Numbered from the stretch's first letter, positions 25,654-35,898 are shown. The stretch is 64,000 nt of DNA from Actinomycetota bacterium (GCA_016870355.1 VGBR01000003.1:192653-256652), one strand, 5' to 3'. Numbers and translations: made by a program. Notes: generated by a model not told the origin, from the letters alone.

Positions 25654-25691
25654 TCGCGTGAGAGACAAGAAGAGAAGAAGACGAGAAGTTC

Positions 25692-26477
25692 GTGAACGCC
25701 GTCAAAGGGATCCTGGGCCGCAAGGTCGGCATGACCCAGGTCTGGGACGCGGAGAACCGGGTGGTGCCGGTGACCGTGATCCAGGCCGGGCCTTGTCGCG
25801 TCGTGCAGCTCAAGACACCCGAGCGTGACGGCTACGCGGCCGTGCAGCTCTCCTTCGGACCCACGAAGGAAGCGCGCTTGTCGAAGCCGCAGCTCGGTCA
25901 CCTGAAGAAGGCCAACGCTGAGCCCGCGCGCACGCTCGCCGAGCTGCGCGTGGACGACCTCTCTCCCTACCAAGTTGGCCAAGTCATCGCCGCGGATGTG
26001 TTCGCTGCGGGCGAGCGCGTCGACGTGATGGGCATCAGCAAGGGCAAGGGCTTCGCCGGTGTCATGAAGCGTCACAACTTCAAGGGCCAAGGCGCAAGCC
26101 ACGGAAACCACAAGGCCCACCGCGTGCCCGGCGCGATCGGTGCGTGCGCGACGCCATCGCGCGTCTTCAAGGGCATGCGCATGCCGGGCCAGATGGGTTC
26201 CGCGCGCGTGACGACGCTCAACCTCGAGGTCGTCGAAGGTGATGCCGAGCGCGGACTGCTGCTCATCAAGGGCTCGGTCCCCGGACCCGCAGGCAGCGTC
26301 GTGTTCGTGCGCAACGCGGTGAAGGGCGGACCCGCGACCTTCACGCCGCGCAGCGAAGAGCCAGTTGTTGAGGAAGCGCCCGCGCCGGAAGCCGAGACCG
26401 AGGAAGCGCCCGAGGCCGCAGCTGCTGAAGAGACCGCGCCCGAGCCTGAGCCCGAAGCCGAGGAGGTTGCGTCGTGA
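25692..26477 (+). CDS. rplC: Ribosomal protein L3 with acidic tail
   Basis: L3 nucleates 50S assembly near the peptidyl transferase centre. Core: [15 protein letters not shown], the long loop [37 protein letters not shown] and MPGQMG. The core ends near residue 210; about 50 further residues are Glu/Pro/Ala-rich ([20 protein letters not shown]), absent from standard L3. GTG 25692 begins at the universal [10 protein letters not shown], after a purine-rich GAAGAAGACGAG. rplD overlaps by 4 bp. Confidence 0.98.
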   Translation: MNAVKGILGRKVGMTQVWDAENRVVPVTVIQAGPCRVVQLKTPERDGYAAVQLSFGPTKEARLSKPQLGHLKKANAEPARTLAELRVDDLSPYQVGQVIAADVFAAGERVDVMGISKGKGFAGVMKRHNFKGQGASHGNHKAHRVPGAIGACATPSRVFKGMRMPGQMGSARVTTLNLEVVEGDAERGLLLIKGSVPGPAGSVVFVRNAVKGGPATFTPRSEEPVVEEAPAPEAETEEAPEAAAAEETAPEPEPEAEEVAS

Positions 26478-27247
26478 AGCTCGACGTCACGAGCGCGACC
26501 GGCACCAAGGCCGGCACCGTGGATGCGCCCGATGAGCTGTTCGCGATCGAGCCGAACACCGCGGTGCTGCACCAGGTCGTCACTGCGCAGCTCGCGCACA
26601 AGCGCGCCGGCACGCACAGCACCAAGACGCGCGCCGAGGTGGCTGGTGGTGGCGCGAAGCCCTGGCGTCAGAAAGGCACGGGTCGCGCTCGCCACGGCTC
26701 CATCCGCTCGCCGCAGTGGCGAGGTGGTGGCGTCGCGCACGGGCCGAAGCCGCGCGACTACTCGCAGCGCACCCCGAAGAAGATGATCCGTCTCGCACTC
26801 CAGTCGGCGCTGTCGGACCGCGCTTCTGCGGGCCGCGTGAAGGTCGTCGACGAGTGGGGCATCAGCGAGCCCAAGACGAAGCAGGCAGTGCAGGTGCTCA
26901 TCGCGCTCGGGCTCCGGCCGCCGAAGGAGCACATCCCCCGCGTGCTGCTCGTGCTCGACCGCAAGGACCACGCGACCTGGCTGTCGTTCCGCAACCTCGG
27001 CACGAAGGTGCAGATCGTCGTGCCCGAGGAGCTCAACGCGCACGACGTGATCCTCAACGACTGGATCGTGTTCTCGAAGACCACGCTCGAGACGACGAGC
27101 GCCAAGTTCTCGGGCAAGGCAACCGTCAAGCCGAAGGCCGCACCGACCACGGCAACCAAGGTCGAGGCCGCGGTCGACGAAGAGGCTCCTGCCGAAGGCA
27201 GCGGAACGAGCGCCCGCGAGCGGGGTACCCCCGCTCGCAGCGAGTGA
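26474..27247 (+). CDS. rplD: Ribosomal protein L4, 3' end formed by the repeat
   Basis: L4 lines the peptide exit tunnel. Conserved: [33 protein letters not shown] and [21 protein letters not shown], then the C-terminal Rossmann-like half. Core similarity ends around residue 215; the tail [21 protein letters not shown] is low complexity. The final residues [14 protein letters not shown] and the TGA stop are supplied by a dispersed hairpin repeat (27205-27246). GTG 26474 overlaps the rplC stop. Confidence 0.97.
   Translation: MKLDVTSATGTKAGTVDAPDELFAIEPNTAVLHQVVTAQLAHKRAGTHSTKTRAEVAGGGAKPWRQKGTGRARHGSIRSPQWRGGGVAHGPKPRDYSQRTPKKMIRLALQSALSDRASAGRVKVVDEWGISEPKTKQAVQVLIALGLRPPKEHIPRVLLVLDRKDHATWLSFRNLGTKVQIVVPEELNAHDVILNDWIVFSKTTLETTSAKFSGKATVKPKAAPTTATKVEAAVDEEAPAEGSGTSARERGTPARSE
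27205..27246 (+). repeat. TAY-hairpin repeat copy 6, at the 3' end of rplD
   Basis: AACGAGCG (27205-27212), CCC, arm GCGAGCGGGG (27216-27225), TAC, arm CCCCGCTCGC (27229-27238), AGCGAGTG (27239-27246). Perfect 10-bp stem. The T of AGCGAGTG creates the TGA stop of rplD, and the following GGCAATGGAG leads into rplW. Confidence 0.85.
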
Positions 27248-27251
27248 GGCA

Positions 27252-27551
27252 ATGGAGATGAGCCGCGACTCTCGCGACATCGTGATCCAGCCCATCGTCT
27301 CGGAGAAGTCGTACGCGCAGTACGACGCGGGCGTCTACACGTTCCTCGTTGCCAACGACGCCAACAAGATCGAGATCAAGCAGGCGATCGAGTCGATCTT
27401 CAACGTGAAGGTCAAGAACGTGAACACCCTCAACCGCGCGGGCAAGCGCAAGCGCAACCGCCGCACGGGTGCGTGGGCCTCGAAGGTGGCGCAGAAGCGG
27501 GCGATCGTCACCCTTGCGGGCGACGACAAGATCGAGATCTTCGGGAGCTAG
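27252..27551 (+). CDS. rplW: Ribosomal protein L23
   Basis: A 99-residue L23, at the tunnel exit, docking site for trigger factor and SRP. Core: RDIVIQPIVSEKSYAQ, YTFLVANDANKIEIKQAIESIFNVKV and NRRTGAWASKVAQKRAIVTL. ATG 27252 and ATG 27258 are both in frame (MEMSRD...); both lie against the right end of repeat copy 6. No special features. Confidence 0.97.
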   Translation: MEMSRDSRDIVIQPIVSEKSYAQYDAGVYTFLVANDANKIEIKQAIESIFNVKVKNVNTLNRAGKRKRNRRTGAWASKVAQKRAIVTLAGDDKIEIFGS

Positions 27552-27584
27552 GTGAAGCGAACGATGAGTGAGCGGAACACCCAG

Positions 27585-27626
27585 AGCGAGCGCCCGCGGC
27601 GCAGGTACCCTGCGCCGCAGCGAGCG
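27585..27626 (+). repeat. TAY-hairpin repeat copy 7 (rplW-rplB junction)
   Basis: AGCGAGCG (27585-27592), CCC, arm GCGGCGCAGG (27596-27605), TAC, arm CCTGCGCCGC (27609-27618), AGCGAGCG (27619-27626). Perfect. Arms are identical to copies 10 and 11, but the flanks are of the AGCGAGCG type. Confidence 0.9.
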
Positions 27627-27640
27627 GAGCAGTGCGGCTG

Positions 27641-28477
27641 ATGCCGATCCGCAAGCGCAAGCCCACGAGTGCCGGTCGCCGGTTCCAGACCGTCTCGGAC
27701 TTCGTCGAGATCACCAAGTCGAAGCCCGAGCGTTCGCTGACGCGCTCGAAGCCCAAGACCGGCGGCCGCAACTCCTACGGTCGCATGACAACTCGCCACA
27801 AGGGTGGCGGCCACAAGAAGCGCTATCGCACCGTCGACTTCAAGCGTGAGAAGGACGGCGTGCCAGCGAAGGTCGCGAGCATCGAGTACGACCCGAACCG
27901 CAACGCGCGCATCGCGCTGCTCCACTACCTCGACGGCGAGAAGCGCTACATCATCGCCCCCACCGGTGTGGCCGTCGGCGACATGCTCCAGAGCGGGCAT
28001 GGCGCGGAGATCCGCGCCGGCAACGCGATGGCGCTGCGCTACATCCCCGTCGGCACCACCGTGCACAACGTCGAGCTCAAGCCCGGCGCCGGCGGCAAGC
28101 TCGGACGTGGTGCGGGCGCGGCCATCCAGCTCGTCGCCAAGGAAGGTCAGTTCGCGACGCTCCGCCTCCCGTCCACGGAGATGCGTCGCGTCGACATCGA
28201 CTGCCGCGGCACGATCGGCGCGGTCGGCAACGCCGAAGCGTCGCTGGTGAAGATCGGCAAGGCGGGACGGAACCGGTGGAAGGGCAAGCGCCCGCACGTG
28301 CGCGGTGTCGCCATGAACCCGGTCGACCACCCGCTCGGCGGTGGTGAGGGCAAGGCCTCGGGTGGTCGTCACCCGGTGTCGCCGTGGGGCAAGCCCGAGG
28401 GCCGCACCCGCAGCAAGAAGAAGAAGTCCAGCGAGCAGATCGTGCGCCGGCGGCGCGGTCGTGGAAGCCGGAGGTAG
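27641..28477 (+). CDS. rplB: Ribosomal protein L2
   Basis: A 278-residue L2, one of the most conserved 50S proteins, needed for subunit joining and peptidyl transfer. Seen: [33 protein letters not shown], and the C-terminal [26 protein letters not shown] carrying the conserved His of L2, followed by [12 protein letters not shown] 27641 begins at the conserved [10 protein letters not shown]; a GTG nine bases upstream is less likely. rpsS starts 3 bp after its stop. Confidence 0.99.
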   Translation: MPIRKRKPTSAGRRFQTVSDFVEITKSKPERSLTRSKPKTGGRNSYGRMTTRHKGGGHKKRYRTVDFKREKDGVPAKVASIEYDPNRNARIALLHYLDGEKRYIIAPTGVAVGDMLQSGHGAEIRAGNAMALRYIPVGTTVHNVELKPGAGGKLGRGAGAAIQLVAKEGQFATLRLPSTEMRRVDIDCRGTIGAVGNAEASLVKIGKAGRNRWKGKRPHVRGVAMNPVDHPLGGGEGKASGGRHPVSPWGKPEGRTRSKKKKSSEQIVRRRRGRGSRR

Positions 28478-28480
28478 CGC

Positions 28481-28774
28481 GTGCCTCGCAGCCTGAAGAA
28501 GGGCCCGTTCGTCGACGACCATCTTCTCAAGAAGGTGGAGCAGCAGAACGCGGCCAACACCAAGAACGTGATCAAGACGTGGTCGCGCCGCTCGACGGTG
28601 ACGCCCGAGATGGTCGGTCACACGATCGCGGTGCACGACGGCCGCAAGCACGTGCCGATCTACATCAGCGAGGCGATGGTGGGGCACAAGCTCGGCGAGT
28701 TCGCACCCACCCGCACGTTCCGCATCCACTCCGGACAGGAGCGATCGGCGAGACGAGAGGGGCCAGGTGCCTGA
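28481..28774 (+). CDS. rpsS: Ribosomal protein S19
   Basis: A 97-residue S19 of the 30S head, partner of S13. Universal start [19 protein letters not shown] and core [47 protein letters not shown] (read in pieces). GTG start. The 3' end overlaps rplV by 8 bp, so L2, S19 and L22 form one coupled block. Confidence 0.98.
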   Translation: MPRSLKKGPFVDDHLLKKVEQQNAANTKNVIKTWSRRSTVTPEMVGHTIAVHDGRKHVPIYISEAMVGHKLGEFAPTRTFRIHSGQERSARREGPGA

Positions 28775-29504
28775 GACCGCGGCGCGCCTGCGCTACCTGC
28801 GGACTTCGCCCACGAAGATCCGACCGGTCCTCAAGCTCATCGCGGGCCAAGACATCGCGGACGCGCGCGACACGCTGCGCCTCTGCGAGCGGGGCGTCGC
28901 GCGCGACGTGGGCAAGCTCCTCGACTCCGCGGTCGCCAACGCCGAGCACAACGATCACGTGCCCGAAGACGAGCTGTTCGTGAAGCGGGCATACGCCGAC
29001 GAGGGTCCGATCCTCAAGCGCTGGCGCCCACGGGCTCGTGGTCGCGGTGTGCGGATCAACAAGCGCACGAGCCACATCACGATCGTGCTCTCGCGCTTCG
29101 AGAGTGATGACCTGGAGAAGCGCCGCCAGGCCAGCGCCGCCGGTGTGGGCCGACCGCGCCCGACGCGTCGCGCGCGGCCCGCCGTCGAGCACGACCACGA
29201 TCACGACGATCACGATCATGACCACGAGCACGAGCACGACGAGGACGCGGCGCCCGCGAAGCGCACGGTGAAGAAGACGACGAAGAAGGCGGCCGCGGCA
29301 TCGGCGGCTTCGCCGACCGATGACGCAGGAGCCGGAGCGTCGCGGAGGCGACCAAGAAAGCCTGAGACCACCAAGAAGACCGCAAAGAAGGCCGAGTCCG
29401 CCAAGAAGACGGCGAAGAAGGCCGAGCCGGCGAAGAAGGCGGCCAAGACGACCAAGAAGTCGACGAAGAAGGCGACGAAGCGCGCGCCGAAGAAGGACAC
29501 GTAA
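28767..29504 (+). CDS. rplV: Ribosomal protein L22 with His/Asp cluster and histone-like tail
   Basis: L22 lines the exit tunnel. The normal protein covers residues 1-115 ([54 protein letters not shown]). A 130-residue extension follows: at residues 141-160 nearly every residue is His, Asp or Glu (bases 29187-29246). Then Lys/Ala/Thr repeats of the AKKTAKKAE type run to the end, like histone H1 or actinobacterial HupB tails. Both parts are foreign to standard L22. GTG 28767 overlaps rpsS. Confidence 0.97.
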   Translation: MPETAARLRYLRTSPTKIRPVLKLIAGQDIADARDTLRLCERGVARDVGKLLDSAVANAEHNDHVPEDELFVKRAYADEGPILKRWRPRARGRGVRINKRTSHITIVLSRFESDDLEKRRQASAAGVGRPRPTRRARPAVEHDHDHDDHDHDHEHEHDEDAAPAKRTVKKTTKKAAAASAASPTDDAGAGASRRRPRKPETTKKTAKKAESAKKTAKKAEPAKKAAKTTKKSTKKATKRAPKKDT

Positions 29505-29635
29505 TGAGGCGAGGATCAGCGGCACGGGTATCCCGTGCCGCCCGAGCCGGGGCAGGAGCCGTCGCTCGCGACGGCGACCAAAGAGGACGACGGCGGGCGC
29601 GAAGCGCCCGGCACGAAGTGCCAGGAGCGGGATAG
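29505..29635 (+). repeat. TAY-hairpin repeat copy 8 with GAA hairpins (rplV-rpsC junction)
   Basis: Starts with TGAGGCGAGGATCA right after the rplV stop. TAY hairpin 29519-29541: arms GCGGCACGGG and CCCGTGCCGC around TAT. Downstream are two GAA-loop hairpins: CGGGCGC/GCGCCCG (29594-29610) and GGCAC/GTGCC (29610-29622). GGAGCGGG then precedes the rpsC ATG. Confidence 0.85.
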
Positions 29636-30562
<927 letters not shown>

Positions 30563-30651
30563 GTGCTGACTATGACGGCTTGCCAAAGGACTGCGGAGCG
30601 AACGCAGCGGATGGAGCGAAGCGGAAGTAGCGGAGTGGGAGCGCAGCAAGA
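30563..30651 (+). other. rpsC-rplP junction with a different purine-rich element
   Basis: No TAY hairpin here. There is a short hairpin CTGCG/CGCAG (30591-30607, loop GAGCGAA) and several GGAGCGAAGCGGA-like units up to the rplP start. It resembles the left flank of the repeat family and may be a degenerate member. Confidence 0.4.
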
Positions 30652-31068
30652 ATGTTGATGCCGCGCAAGATCCGTCACCGCAAGGTGCAACGCGGCCGCC
30701 GCAAGGGACAGGCCAAGGGCGCGACGCGCGTGCACTTCGGCGACTTCGGCATCCAGGCGCTCGAGCCCGGCTGGATCACCAACCGCCAGATCGAGGCCGC
30801 TCGTATCGCGATGACCCGGCACATCAAGCGTGGTGGGAAGGTGTGGATCAACGTCTTCCCCGACAAGCCGGTCACGCAGAAGCCGGCCGAGACGCGCATG
30901 GGTTCGGGCAAGGGCAACCCGGAGCACTGGGTTGCGGTCGTGAAGCCCGGCCGCGTGATGTTCGAGCTCGCCGGCGTGCCCGAGAACATCGCCCGCGAGG
31001 CGATGCGCCTCGCGATGCACAAGCTGCCGATCAAGACCCGCTTCGTGCTGAGAACGGATGAAGCCTGA
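30652..31068 (+). CDS. rplP: Ribosomal protein L16
   Basis: A 138-residue L16, needed for A-site tRNA accommodation. Universal [19 protein letters not shown] start (ATG 30652; an internal ATG at 30658 is possible) and the region [26 protein letters not shown], with [21 protein letters not shown]. The arginine in the [12 protein letters not shown] loop, which some bacteria hydroxylate, is present. It begins a tightly packed block rplP-rpmC-rpsQ-rplN-rplX with stop/start overlaps. Confidence 0.99.
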   Translation: MLMPRKIRHRKVQRGRRKGQAKGATRVHFGDFGIQALEPGWITNRQIEAARIAMTRHIKRGGKVWINVFPDKPVTQKPAETRMGSGKGNPEHWVAVVKPGRVMFELAGVPENIAREAMRLAMHKLPIKTRFVLRTDEA

Positions 31069-31292
31069 TGCCCGCGCCGATCAAGGAGCTGCGTGACATG
31101 AGTGACGGCGAGCTCGTCACCCGTCTGCGCACCTCGAAGGAGGAGCTGTTCAACCTGCGCTTCCAGAACGCGACCGGGCAGCTCGACAACCACGCCCGCA
31201 TCGGGCAGGTCAGGAAGGACATCGCACGCTGCGAGACGCTCTTGCGCGAGCGCGAGATCGAGGCAGCCGAAACAGAAGAAGGTGACGGCTGA
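31068..31292 (+). CDS. rpmC: Ribosomal protein L29
   Basis: A 74-residue L29 at the exit tunnel beside L23. It is two helices with [33 protein letters not shown] and [15 protein letters not shown] (given in pieces). The ATG overlaps the rplP stop by one base and the end overlaps rpsQ by one base. Slightly acidic tail AETEEGDG. Confidence 0.97.
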   Translation: MPAPIKELRDMSDGELVTRLRTSKEELFNLRFQNATGQLDNHARIGQVRKDIARCETLLREREIEAAETEEGDG

Positions 31293-31564
31293 TGGCAGGC
31301 GAGGAGAAGGCAGCGCGCGCGACCAGAAAGGTGCGGGAAGGCACGGTCGTGTCCGCGAAGATGGACAAGACCGTCGTCGTCGCCGTCACCGACCGCGTGC
31401 GGCACCGCCGCTACGGTAAGACGCTGCAGCGCACCCGCAAGTTCTACGTGCACGACGAAGCCAACGACGCCAAAGAGGGCGACCGCGTGCGCATCAGCGA
31501 GACGCGTCCCCTTTCGCACCTCAAGCGCTGGCGCGTCGTCGAAGTACTCGAGAGGGCCCGATAG
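31292..31564 (+). CDS. rpsQ: Ribosomal protein S17
   Basis: A 90-residue S17, an early 16S-binding assembly protein of OB fold. Core [35 protein letters not shown] and [25 protein letters not shown]. It overlaps rpmC at the start; rplN begins 3 bp after its stop. Normal length, no oddities. Confidence 0.98.
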   Translation: MAGEEKAARATRKVREGTVVSAKMDKTVVVAVTDRVRHRRYGKTLQRTRKFYVHDEANDAKEGDRVRISETRPLSHLKRWRVVEVLERAR

Positions 31565-31567
31565 CTC

Positions 31568-31936
31568 GTGATTCAGCAAGAAAGCCGCCTGAAGGTCGCC
31601 GACAACTCGGGCGCTCGCGAGGTCCTGTGCATCAAGGTCCTCGGGGGCACCCGGCGGCGCTACGCGGGCATCGGCGACATCTTCGTGGCCACCGTGAAGG
31701 ACGCCGTGCCTGGCGCGCCCGTCAAGAAGGGCGAGGTCGTGAAGTGCGTCGTCGTGCGCACGAAGAAGGAGCGCCGCCGTCCCGACGGCAGCTACATCCG
31801 CTTCGACGAGAACGCAGCGGTGCTCATCAACGACCAGCTCCAGCCCCGCGGCACGCGCATCTTCGGCCCGGTGGGTCGCGAGCTGCGCGATCGGCGCTTC
31901 ATGCGCATCGTCTCCCTCGCCCCGGAGGTGTTGTGA
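31568..31936 (+). CDS. rplN: Ribosomal protein L14
   Basis: A 122-residue L14, part of the intersubunit bridge and RsfS binding face. Universal start [26 protein letters not shown] (in pieces) from GTG 31568, then [36 protein letters not shown] and [13 protein letters not shown]. The stop overlaps the rplX start by one base, so the two are coupled. Confidence 0.99.
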   Translation: MIQQESRLKVADNSGAREVLCIKVLGGTRRRYAGIGDIFVATVKDAVPGAPVKKGEVVKCVVVRTKKERRRPDGSYIRFDENAAVLINDQLQPRGTRIFGPVGRELRDRRFMRIVSLAPEVL

Positions 31937-32259
31937 TGGCTGACGCACCCCTCAAGCTCAAGCTGCGCAAGGGCGACCGAGTGGTGGTCCTCTCCGGCAA
32001 GGACGTCGGCAAGGAAGGCGAGATCACTCGCGTCATCCCCGAGCGGCGCATGGTGATCGTCGACGGCGTGAACCTTGCCAAGCGCCACCAGCGGCCGACC
32101 AAGTCGACGCAGCAGGGCGGGATCATCGACAAGGACATGGCGCTGCCGATATCGAACGTCGCGATCGTCCACGGCGGGTGCGGACGCACGCGGGTTGGAT
32201 ACGTCGTCGAGGGCGGCGAGAAGCGGCGCGTCTGCAAGAAGTGCGGGAAGGACCTATGA
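31936..32259 (+). CDS. rplX: Ribosomal protein L24
   Basis: A 107-residue L24, an assembly initiator. KOW motif [20 protein letters not shown] and [12 protein letters not shown] are clear. The C-terminal [11 protein letters not shown] carries a short Cys pair (CKKC), common in actinobacterial L24. Its TGA stop is also the first triplet of the TGAGGCGAGGA start of repeat copy 9. Confidence 0.98.
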   Translation: MADAPLKLKLRKGDRVVVLSGKDVGKEGEITRVIPERRMVIVDGVNLAKRHQRPTKSTQQGGIIDKDMALPISNVAIVHGGCGRTRVGYVVEGGEKRRVCKKCGKDL

Positions 32260-32332
32260 GGCGAGGACAAGCGACGCAGGTACCCTGCGGGGCCCGAGCG
32301 GCCCGGCGCGAAGCGCCGAGAGCGGGGCAGTA
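32257..32332 (+). repeat. TAY-hairpin repeat copy 9 with GAA hairpin (rplX-rplE junction)
   Basis: TGAGGCGAGGACA begins at the rplX stop. TAY hairpin 32271-32293: arms GCGACGCAGG and CCTGCGGGGC around TAC, 8 of 10 positions paired. GAA hairpin CGGCGC/GCGCCG at 32304-32318, then AGAGCGGGG just before the rplE GTG. Confidence 0.8.
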
Positions 32333-32911
32333 GTGGCTGCACCGACGCGCGAGAAGCCGCGCCTCAAGGCGCGCTACGACGACGAGATCCGGCCCGCGCT
32401 CCAGCGCGAGCTCAGCCTCTCGAACGTCATGCAGGTGCCGCGGCTCGAGAAGATCGTCCTCAACTGCGGTGTCGGCCTCGCGACGCAGACCGCGTCGTTG
32501 CTCGACGGCGCGGTGACTGACCTCAGCGTGATCACCGGGCAGAAGCCGCTCGTCACCAAGGCGAAGAAGTCGATCGCCGGCTTCAAGCTGCGGGAAGGCA
32601 ACGCGATCGGCGCGAAGGTCACGTTGCGCGGCGACCGGATGTGGGAGTTCTACGACCGGCTCGTGAGCCTCGCGATCCCCCGCATCCGTGACTTCCGCGG
32701 CATGAGCACCACTTCGTTCGACGGGCGCGGCAACTACACGTTCGGCGTGACCGAGCAGCTGATCTTCCCGGAGATCGACTACGACAAGATCGACACGGTG
32801 CGCGGCATGGACATCACGATGGTGACCACCGCGACGACCGATGACCACGGGCGCGCGCTGTTGCGTGCGCTCGGATTTCCGTTCCGCCGCGATGCCGGCG
32901 AGGAGGGCTGA
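32333..32911 (+). CDS. rplE: Ribosomal protein L5
   Basis: A 192-residue L5, which binds 5S rRNA and contacts the P-site tRNA. Core: [57 protein letters not shown] and the C-terminal [24 protein letters not shown] 32333 is taken because similarity begins soon after and AGAGCGGGG is in front. It starts the rplE-rpsN-rpsH block. Confidence 0.98.
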   Translation: MAAPTREKPRLKARYDDEIRPALQRELSLSNVMQVPRLEKIVLNCGVGLATQTASLLDGAVTDLSVITGQKPLVTKAKKSIAGFKLREGNAIGAKVTLRGDRMWEFYDRLVSLAIPRIRDFRGMSTTSFDGRGNYTFGVTEQLIFPEIDYDKIDTVRGMDITMVTTATTDDHGRALLRALGFPFRRDAGEEG

Positions 32912-32914
32912 CCG

Positions 32915-33100
32915 TTGGCGAAGAAGGCATTGATCCAGAAGCAGCAGCGCAAGCCGAAGTTCAAGGTGCGCGCTTACACGCGGTGTCGGCGGTGTGGCCG
33001 GTCGCGCGCGGTGTACCGCAAGTACGGGCTGTGCCGGATCTGCTTTCGCGAGATGGCGCACGCCGGCGAGATCCCCGGCGTGACGAAGGCCTCATGGTGA
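32915..33100 (+). CDS. rpsN: Ribosomal protein S14, zinc-binding type
   Basis: A 61-residue short S14 (type Z). Four cysteines in [20 protein letters not shown] form the zinc site. The start [23 protein letters not shown] and the C-terminus [17 protein letters not shown] are universal for this type. TTG start at 32915, 3 bp after rplE. Actinobacteria often also carry a zinc-free copy elsewhere that replaces it under zinc limitation; none is in this window. Confidence 0.98.
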   Translation: MAKKALIQKQQRKPKFKVRAYTRCRRCGRSRAVYRKYGLCRICFREMAHAGEIPGVTKASW

Positions 33101-33113
33101 GGGGGGTGCGCAC

Positions 33114-33518
33114 ATGACGATGACCGATCCCGTCGCCGACATGCTCACGCGCATCCGGAACGCGAACGTTGCGTTCCACGATGACGTCGTGATGCCGGCG
33201 TCGAAGCTGAAGGCCGCGCTCGCGGGCATCCTCGCCAAGGAGGGGTACATCACCGACTTCGCGGTCGAGGACGACCCCGAGCGTCCCGGCCAGAAGCTCC
33301 GGATCGTCATGAAGTACACGCCCGACCGCAAGCGCACGATCTCGGGCATCCAGCGCGTCTCGAAGCCCGGGCTGCGCGTGTACACGAAGGCCACCGATGT
33401 GCCCCGCGTGCTCGGTGGGATGGGGATCGCGATCCTCTCGACCAACCAGGGCCTCATGACCGACCGTGAAGCGCGCCAGCGCAAGGTCGGCGGCGAAGTC
33501 CTCTGTCACGTCTGGTGA
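33114..33518 (+). CDS. rpsH: Ribosomal protein S8
   Basis: A 134-residue S8, central 30S assembly protein and, in many bacteria, repressor of the spc operon. Start [16 protein letters not shown], core [17 protein letters not shown] and the C-terminal [22 protein letters not shown]. Its TGA stop is the first triplet of repeat copy 10 (TGAGGCGAGGA). Confidence 0.99.
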   Translation: MTMTDPVADMLTRIRNANVAFHDDVVMPASKLKAALAGILAKEGYITDFAVEDDPERPGQKLRIVMKYTPDRKRTISGIQRVSKPGLRVYTKATDVPRVLGGMGIAILSTNQGLMTDREARQRKVGGEVLCHVW

Positions 33519-33604
33519 GGCGAGGAATCGCGGCGCAGGTACCCTGCGCCGCCCGAGACGGGGCCCAGAGGCCCAGCGCGAAGCGCTAAGAGCGGAGAAA
33601 GGTC
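33516..33604 (+). repeat. TAY-hairpin repeat copy 10 with GAA hairpin (rpsH-rplF junction)
   Basis: Begins at the rpsH stop (TGAGGCGAGGA). TAY hairpin 33530-33552: arms GCGGCGCAGG and CCTGCGCCGC around TAC, perfect. GAA hairpin AGCGC/GCGCT at 33575-33587. The outer pair is A-T where copy 9 has G-C, a compensatory change. AGAGCGGAGAAAGG follows, before the rplF ATG at 33614. Confidence 0.87.
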
Positions 33605-33613
33605 GCAGCACGA

Positions 33614-34153
33614 ATGTCACGAGTCGGCCAACAGCCCATTCCGATCCCGTCGGGGGTCGAGGTGGCGATCGAAGGCGCGCGCGTGCGGGTGAAGGGCCCC
33701 AAGGGGGAGCTCGAGCACGAAGCGCCGGCGTCGATCACGGTCGCGCGCGAGGGCGACGACCTCGTCGTGACGCGTCCCGACGACGAGCGCGAGAACCGCG
33801 CGCTCCACGGTCTCACCCGTTCGCTGCTCGCCAACCTGGTGACCGGGGTGTCCGAAGGCTTCACCCGGGAGCTCGAGATCCAGGGCGTCGGCTACCGCTG
33901 CACGGCGCAAGGGCCGAACAAGCTCGAGTTCCAGCTCGGGTTCTCGCACTCGGTGCAGTTCGAGGCACCCGACGGCATCACGTTCGAGGTGCCCCAGCCG
34001 ACGCGCATCACCGTCCGCGGCTGCGACAAGCAGCTCGTCGGTCAGGTCGCGGCCAACATCCGCAAGATCCGCAAGCCCGAGCCCTACAAGGGCAAGGGGA
34101 TCCGATACGTCGACGAGCGCGTGCTGCGCAAGGCCGGCAAGTCGGCCAAGTAG
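33614..34153 (+). CDS. rplF: Ribosomal protein L6
   Basis: A 179-residue L6 near the sarcin-ricin loop. Start [20 protein letters not shown], duplicated beta-rich domains, and the C-terminal signature [25 protein letters not shown]. Normal length. First gene of the rplF-rplR-rpsE-rpmD block. Confidence 0.99.
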   Translation: MSRVGQQPIPIPSGVEVAIEGARVRVKGPKGELEHEAPASITVAREGDDLVVTRPDDERENRALHGLTRSLLANLVTGVSEGFTRELEIQGVGYRCTAQGPNKLEFQLGFSHSVQFEAPDGITFEVPQPTRITVRGCDKQLVGQVAANIRKIRKPEPYKGKGIRYVDERVLRKAGKSAK

Positions 34154-34167
34154 GGAAGAGAGGAGAG

Positions 34168-34521
34168 ATGCTCCGCAAGGTCGCCAGTCGCCAGCGCCGC
34201 CACCGTCGTGTGCGCAAGCACGTGCGGGGCAGCGCCGCGCGCCCGCGCCTCTCAGTGTTCCGTTCGGCCCGGCATGTGTACGCGCAGGTGATCGACGACA
34301 CGACAGGTCGCACGTTGGCGTCGGCGTCGACGATGGAGAAGGACGCTCGTGGCGGCGTGACCGCCAACGTTGATGCGGCCAAGAGCGTGGGTAAGCGCAT
34401 CGGTGAGCGCGCCAAGGCTGCGGGCGTCACGTCCGTGGTGTTCGACCGCGGTGGCTTCCGCTACCACGGGCGCGTTGCGGCGGTTGCCGACGGCGCACGC
34501 GAAGCAGGATTGGAGTTCTAG
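34168..34521 (+). CDS. rplR: Ribosomal protein L18
   Basis: A 117-residue L18, a 5S rRNA binder. [35 protein letters not shown] (in pieces), [33 protein letters not shown] and LEF at the end. ATG 34168 has GAGAGGAGAG in front. rpsE starts on the next base after its stop. Confidence 0.98.
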   Translation: MLRKVASRQRRHRRVRKHVRGSAARPRLSVFRSARHVYAQVIDDTTGRTLASASTMEKDARGGVTANVDAAKSVGKRIGERAKAAGVTSVVFDRGGFRYHGRVAAVADGAREAGLEF

Positions 34522-35070
34522 GTGCCTGAGGGTCAGTTCGAAGAGCGCGTGATCGCGATCAACCGCGTCGCCAAGGTGGTCAAGGGCGGCCGGCGGTTCT
34601 CGTTCACCGCGCTCGTGGTCGTGGGTGACGGCGAAGGCAACGTGGGTCTTGGGTACGGCAAGGCCAAGGAAGTGCCCGCCGCGATCCAGAAGGGCATGGA
34701 AGAAGGCCGCAAGGCGCAGTTCAACGTGCCGCTTGCCGGCTCCACGATCACGCACCAGATCATCGGTGAGCACGACGCTGCGCGCGTGCTGCTGAAGCCG
34801 GCCGCACCCGGTACCGGCGTGATCGCCGGTGGCGCGGCCCGGGCGATCCTCGAAGCCGCCGGTGTGCACGACGTGCTCGCCAAGTCGCTCGGATCGTCGA
34901 ACGCGATCAACGTGGCGCGCGCCACGATCGAAGGTCTGCGGTCGCTCCGTCGACCCGAGGACGTGGCGGCACTGCGCGGCAAGTCACCGGAAGAGGTGTC
35001 GACAGGCGGGATGCTGCGCGCCTACCGCGAGCGCAACAACCCGAAGCCGGAAGTCACCGAGGTCGCGTAA
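34522..35070 (+). CDS. rpsE: Ribosomal protein S5
   Basis: A 182-residue S5, involved in mRNA unwinding and decoding accuracy. Double-stranded RNA-binding region [31 protein letters not shown] (in pieces) and [21 protein letters not shown], then the second domain with [22 protein letters not shown] start immediately after rplR. Normal length. Confidence 0.99.
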   Translation: MPEGQFEERVIAINRVAKVVKGGRRFSFTALVVVGDGEGNVGLGYGKAKEVPAAIQKGMEEGRKAQFNVPLAGSTITHQIIGEHDAARVLLKPAAPGTGVIAGGAARAILEAAGVHDVLAKSLGSSNAINVARATIEGLRSLRRPEDVAALRGKSPEEVSTGGMLRAYRERNNPKPEVTEVA

Positions 35071-35073
35071 GCC

Positions 35074-35256
35074 ATGGCCGGTACCCTCAAGATCACGCAG
35101 GTCCGATCGGCGATCGGCACCAAGCCCAAGCAGCGCGGCACGTTGCGCGCGCTCGGCCTGCGGCGCATCAATCACACGGTGGAGCACCCCGACCGTCCCG
35201 AGATCCGCGGGATGATCGGACGCGTCCCTCATCTCGTGAAGGTGGAAGAGGTATGA
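35074..35256 (+). CDS. rpmD: Ribosomal protein L30
   Basis: A 60-residue L30: [32 protein letters not shown] (in pieces), then [16 protein letters not shown]. This is the short bacterial form. It starts 3 bp after rpsE. Its stop lies 4 bp before a GAGGCGAGGATCA box of repeat copy 11. Confidence 0.98.
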   Translation: MAGTLKITQVRSAIGTKPKQRGTLRALGLRRINHTVEHPDRPEIRGMIGRVPHLVKVEEV

Positions 35257-35359
35257 GCCGGAGGCGAGGATCAGCGGCGCAGGTACCCTGCGCCGCGCGA
35301 TGCCGTTCGCCGAGATGGAGTGGAGCGGCCCGGCGCGAAGTGCCAGAGAGCGGGAAGAG
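35254..35359 (+). repeat. TAY-hairpin repeat copy 11 with GAA hairpin (rpmD-rplO junction)
   Basis: GAGGCGAGGATCA (35261-35273), TAY hairpin 35274-35296 with the same arms as copies 7 and 10 (GCGGCGCAGG, TAC), then GAA hairpin GGCGC/GTGCC at 35332-35344 with one G-T pair, then AGAGCGGGAAGAG against the rplO ATG. Confidence 0.87.
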
Positions 35360-35860
35360 ATGACCATCAAGCTGCACGACCTGAAGCCCCCGAAGGGCGC
35401 GAAGACCAAGGCGAAGCGCGTCGGTCGCGGCATCGGCGGCAAGGGTGGAAAGACCGCGGGCCGCGGCATGAAGGGCCAAGGCGCGCGCGACAACGTGAAG
35501 CCGGGCTTCGAAGGTGGTCAGACGCCGCTGCACCGACGCACCCCGAAGGCGCGCGGATTCCGCAACCCGTTTCGAGTCGAGTACGCCGTCGTCAACCTCG
35601 ACACGCTCGAGCGGTTCGACGCAGGAAGCACCGTTGGCCCCGATGAGCTGCGCGCGCACGGTCTGGTCGCGAAGCAGGGTCTCGTGAAGGTGCTGGGTGG
35701 CGGCACGCTCGGCAAGGGGCTCACCGTGAGGGCCCACGCGTTCTCGGCGAGCGCCAAGAGCGCGATCGAGGGGGCAGGCGGTTCTACCGAGGTGATCCCG
35801 CCGCCGTGGGGCGATCGGCGTCCCCCGGCCGGCGGAAACAACGCGTTGACCAACCGTTAG
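35360..35860 (+). CDS. rplO: Ribosomal protein L15
   Basis: A 166-residue L15, a late 50S assembly protein. [39 protein letters not shown] (in pieces) and [16 protein letters not shown] are diagnostic. The C-terminal 15 residues ([17 protein letters not shown]) extend slightly past the usual end. ATG 35360 is preceded by GCGGGAAGAG from the repeat. secY follows after 38 bp. Confidence 0.98.
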   Translation: MTIKLHDLKPPKGAKTKAKRVGRGIGGKGGKTAGRGMKGQGARDNVKPGFEGGQTPLHRRTPKARGFRNPFRVEYAVVNLDTLERFDAGSTVGPDELRAHGLVAKQGLVKVLGGGTLGKGLTVRAHAFSASAKSAIEGAGGSTEVIPPPWGDRRPPAGGNNALTNR

Positions 35861-35898
35861 GCTGACCGAGCCCCAGGCGAAAGGCTGATCCAGCCCCA

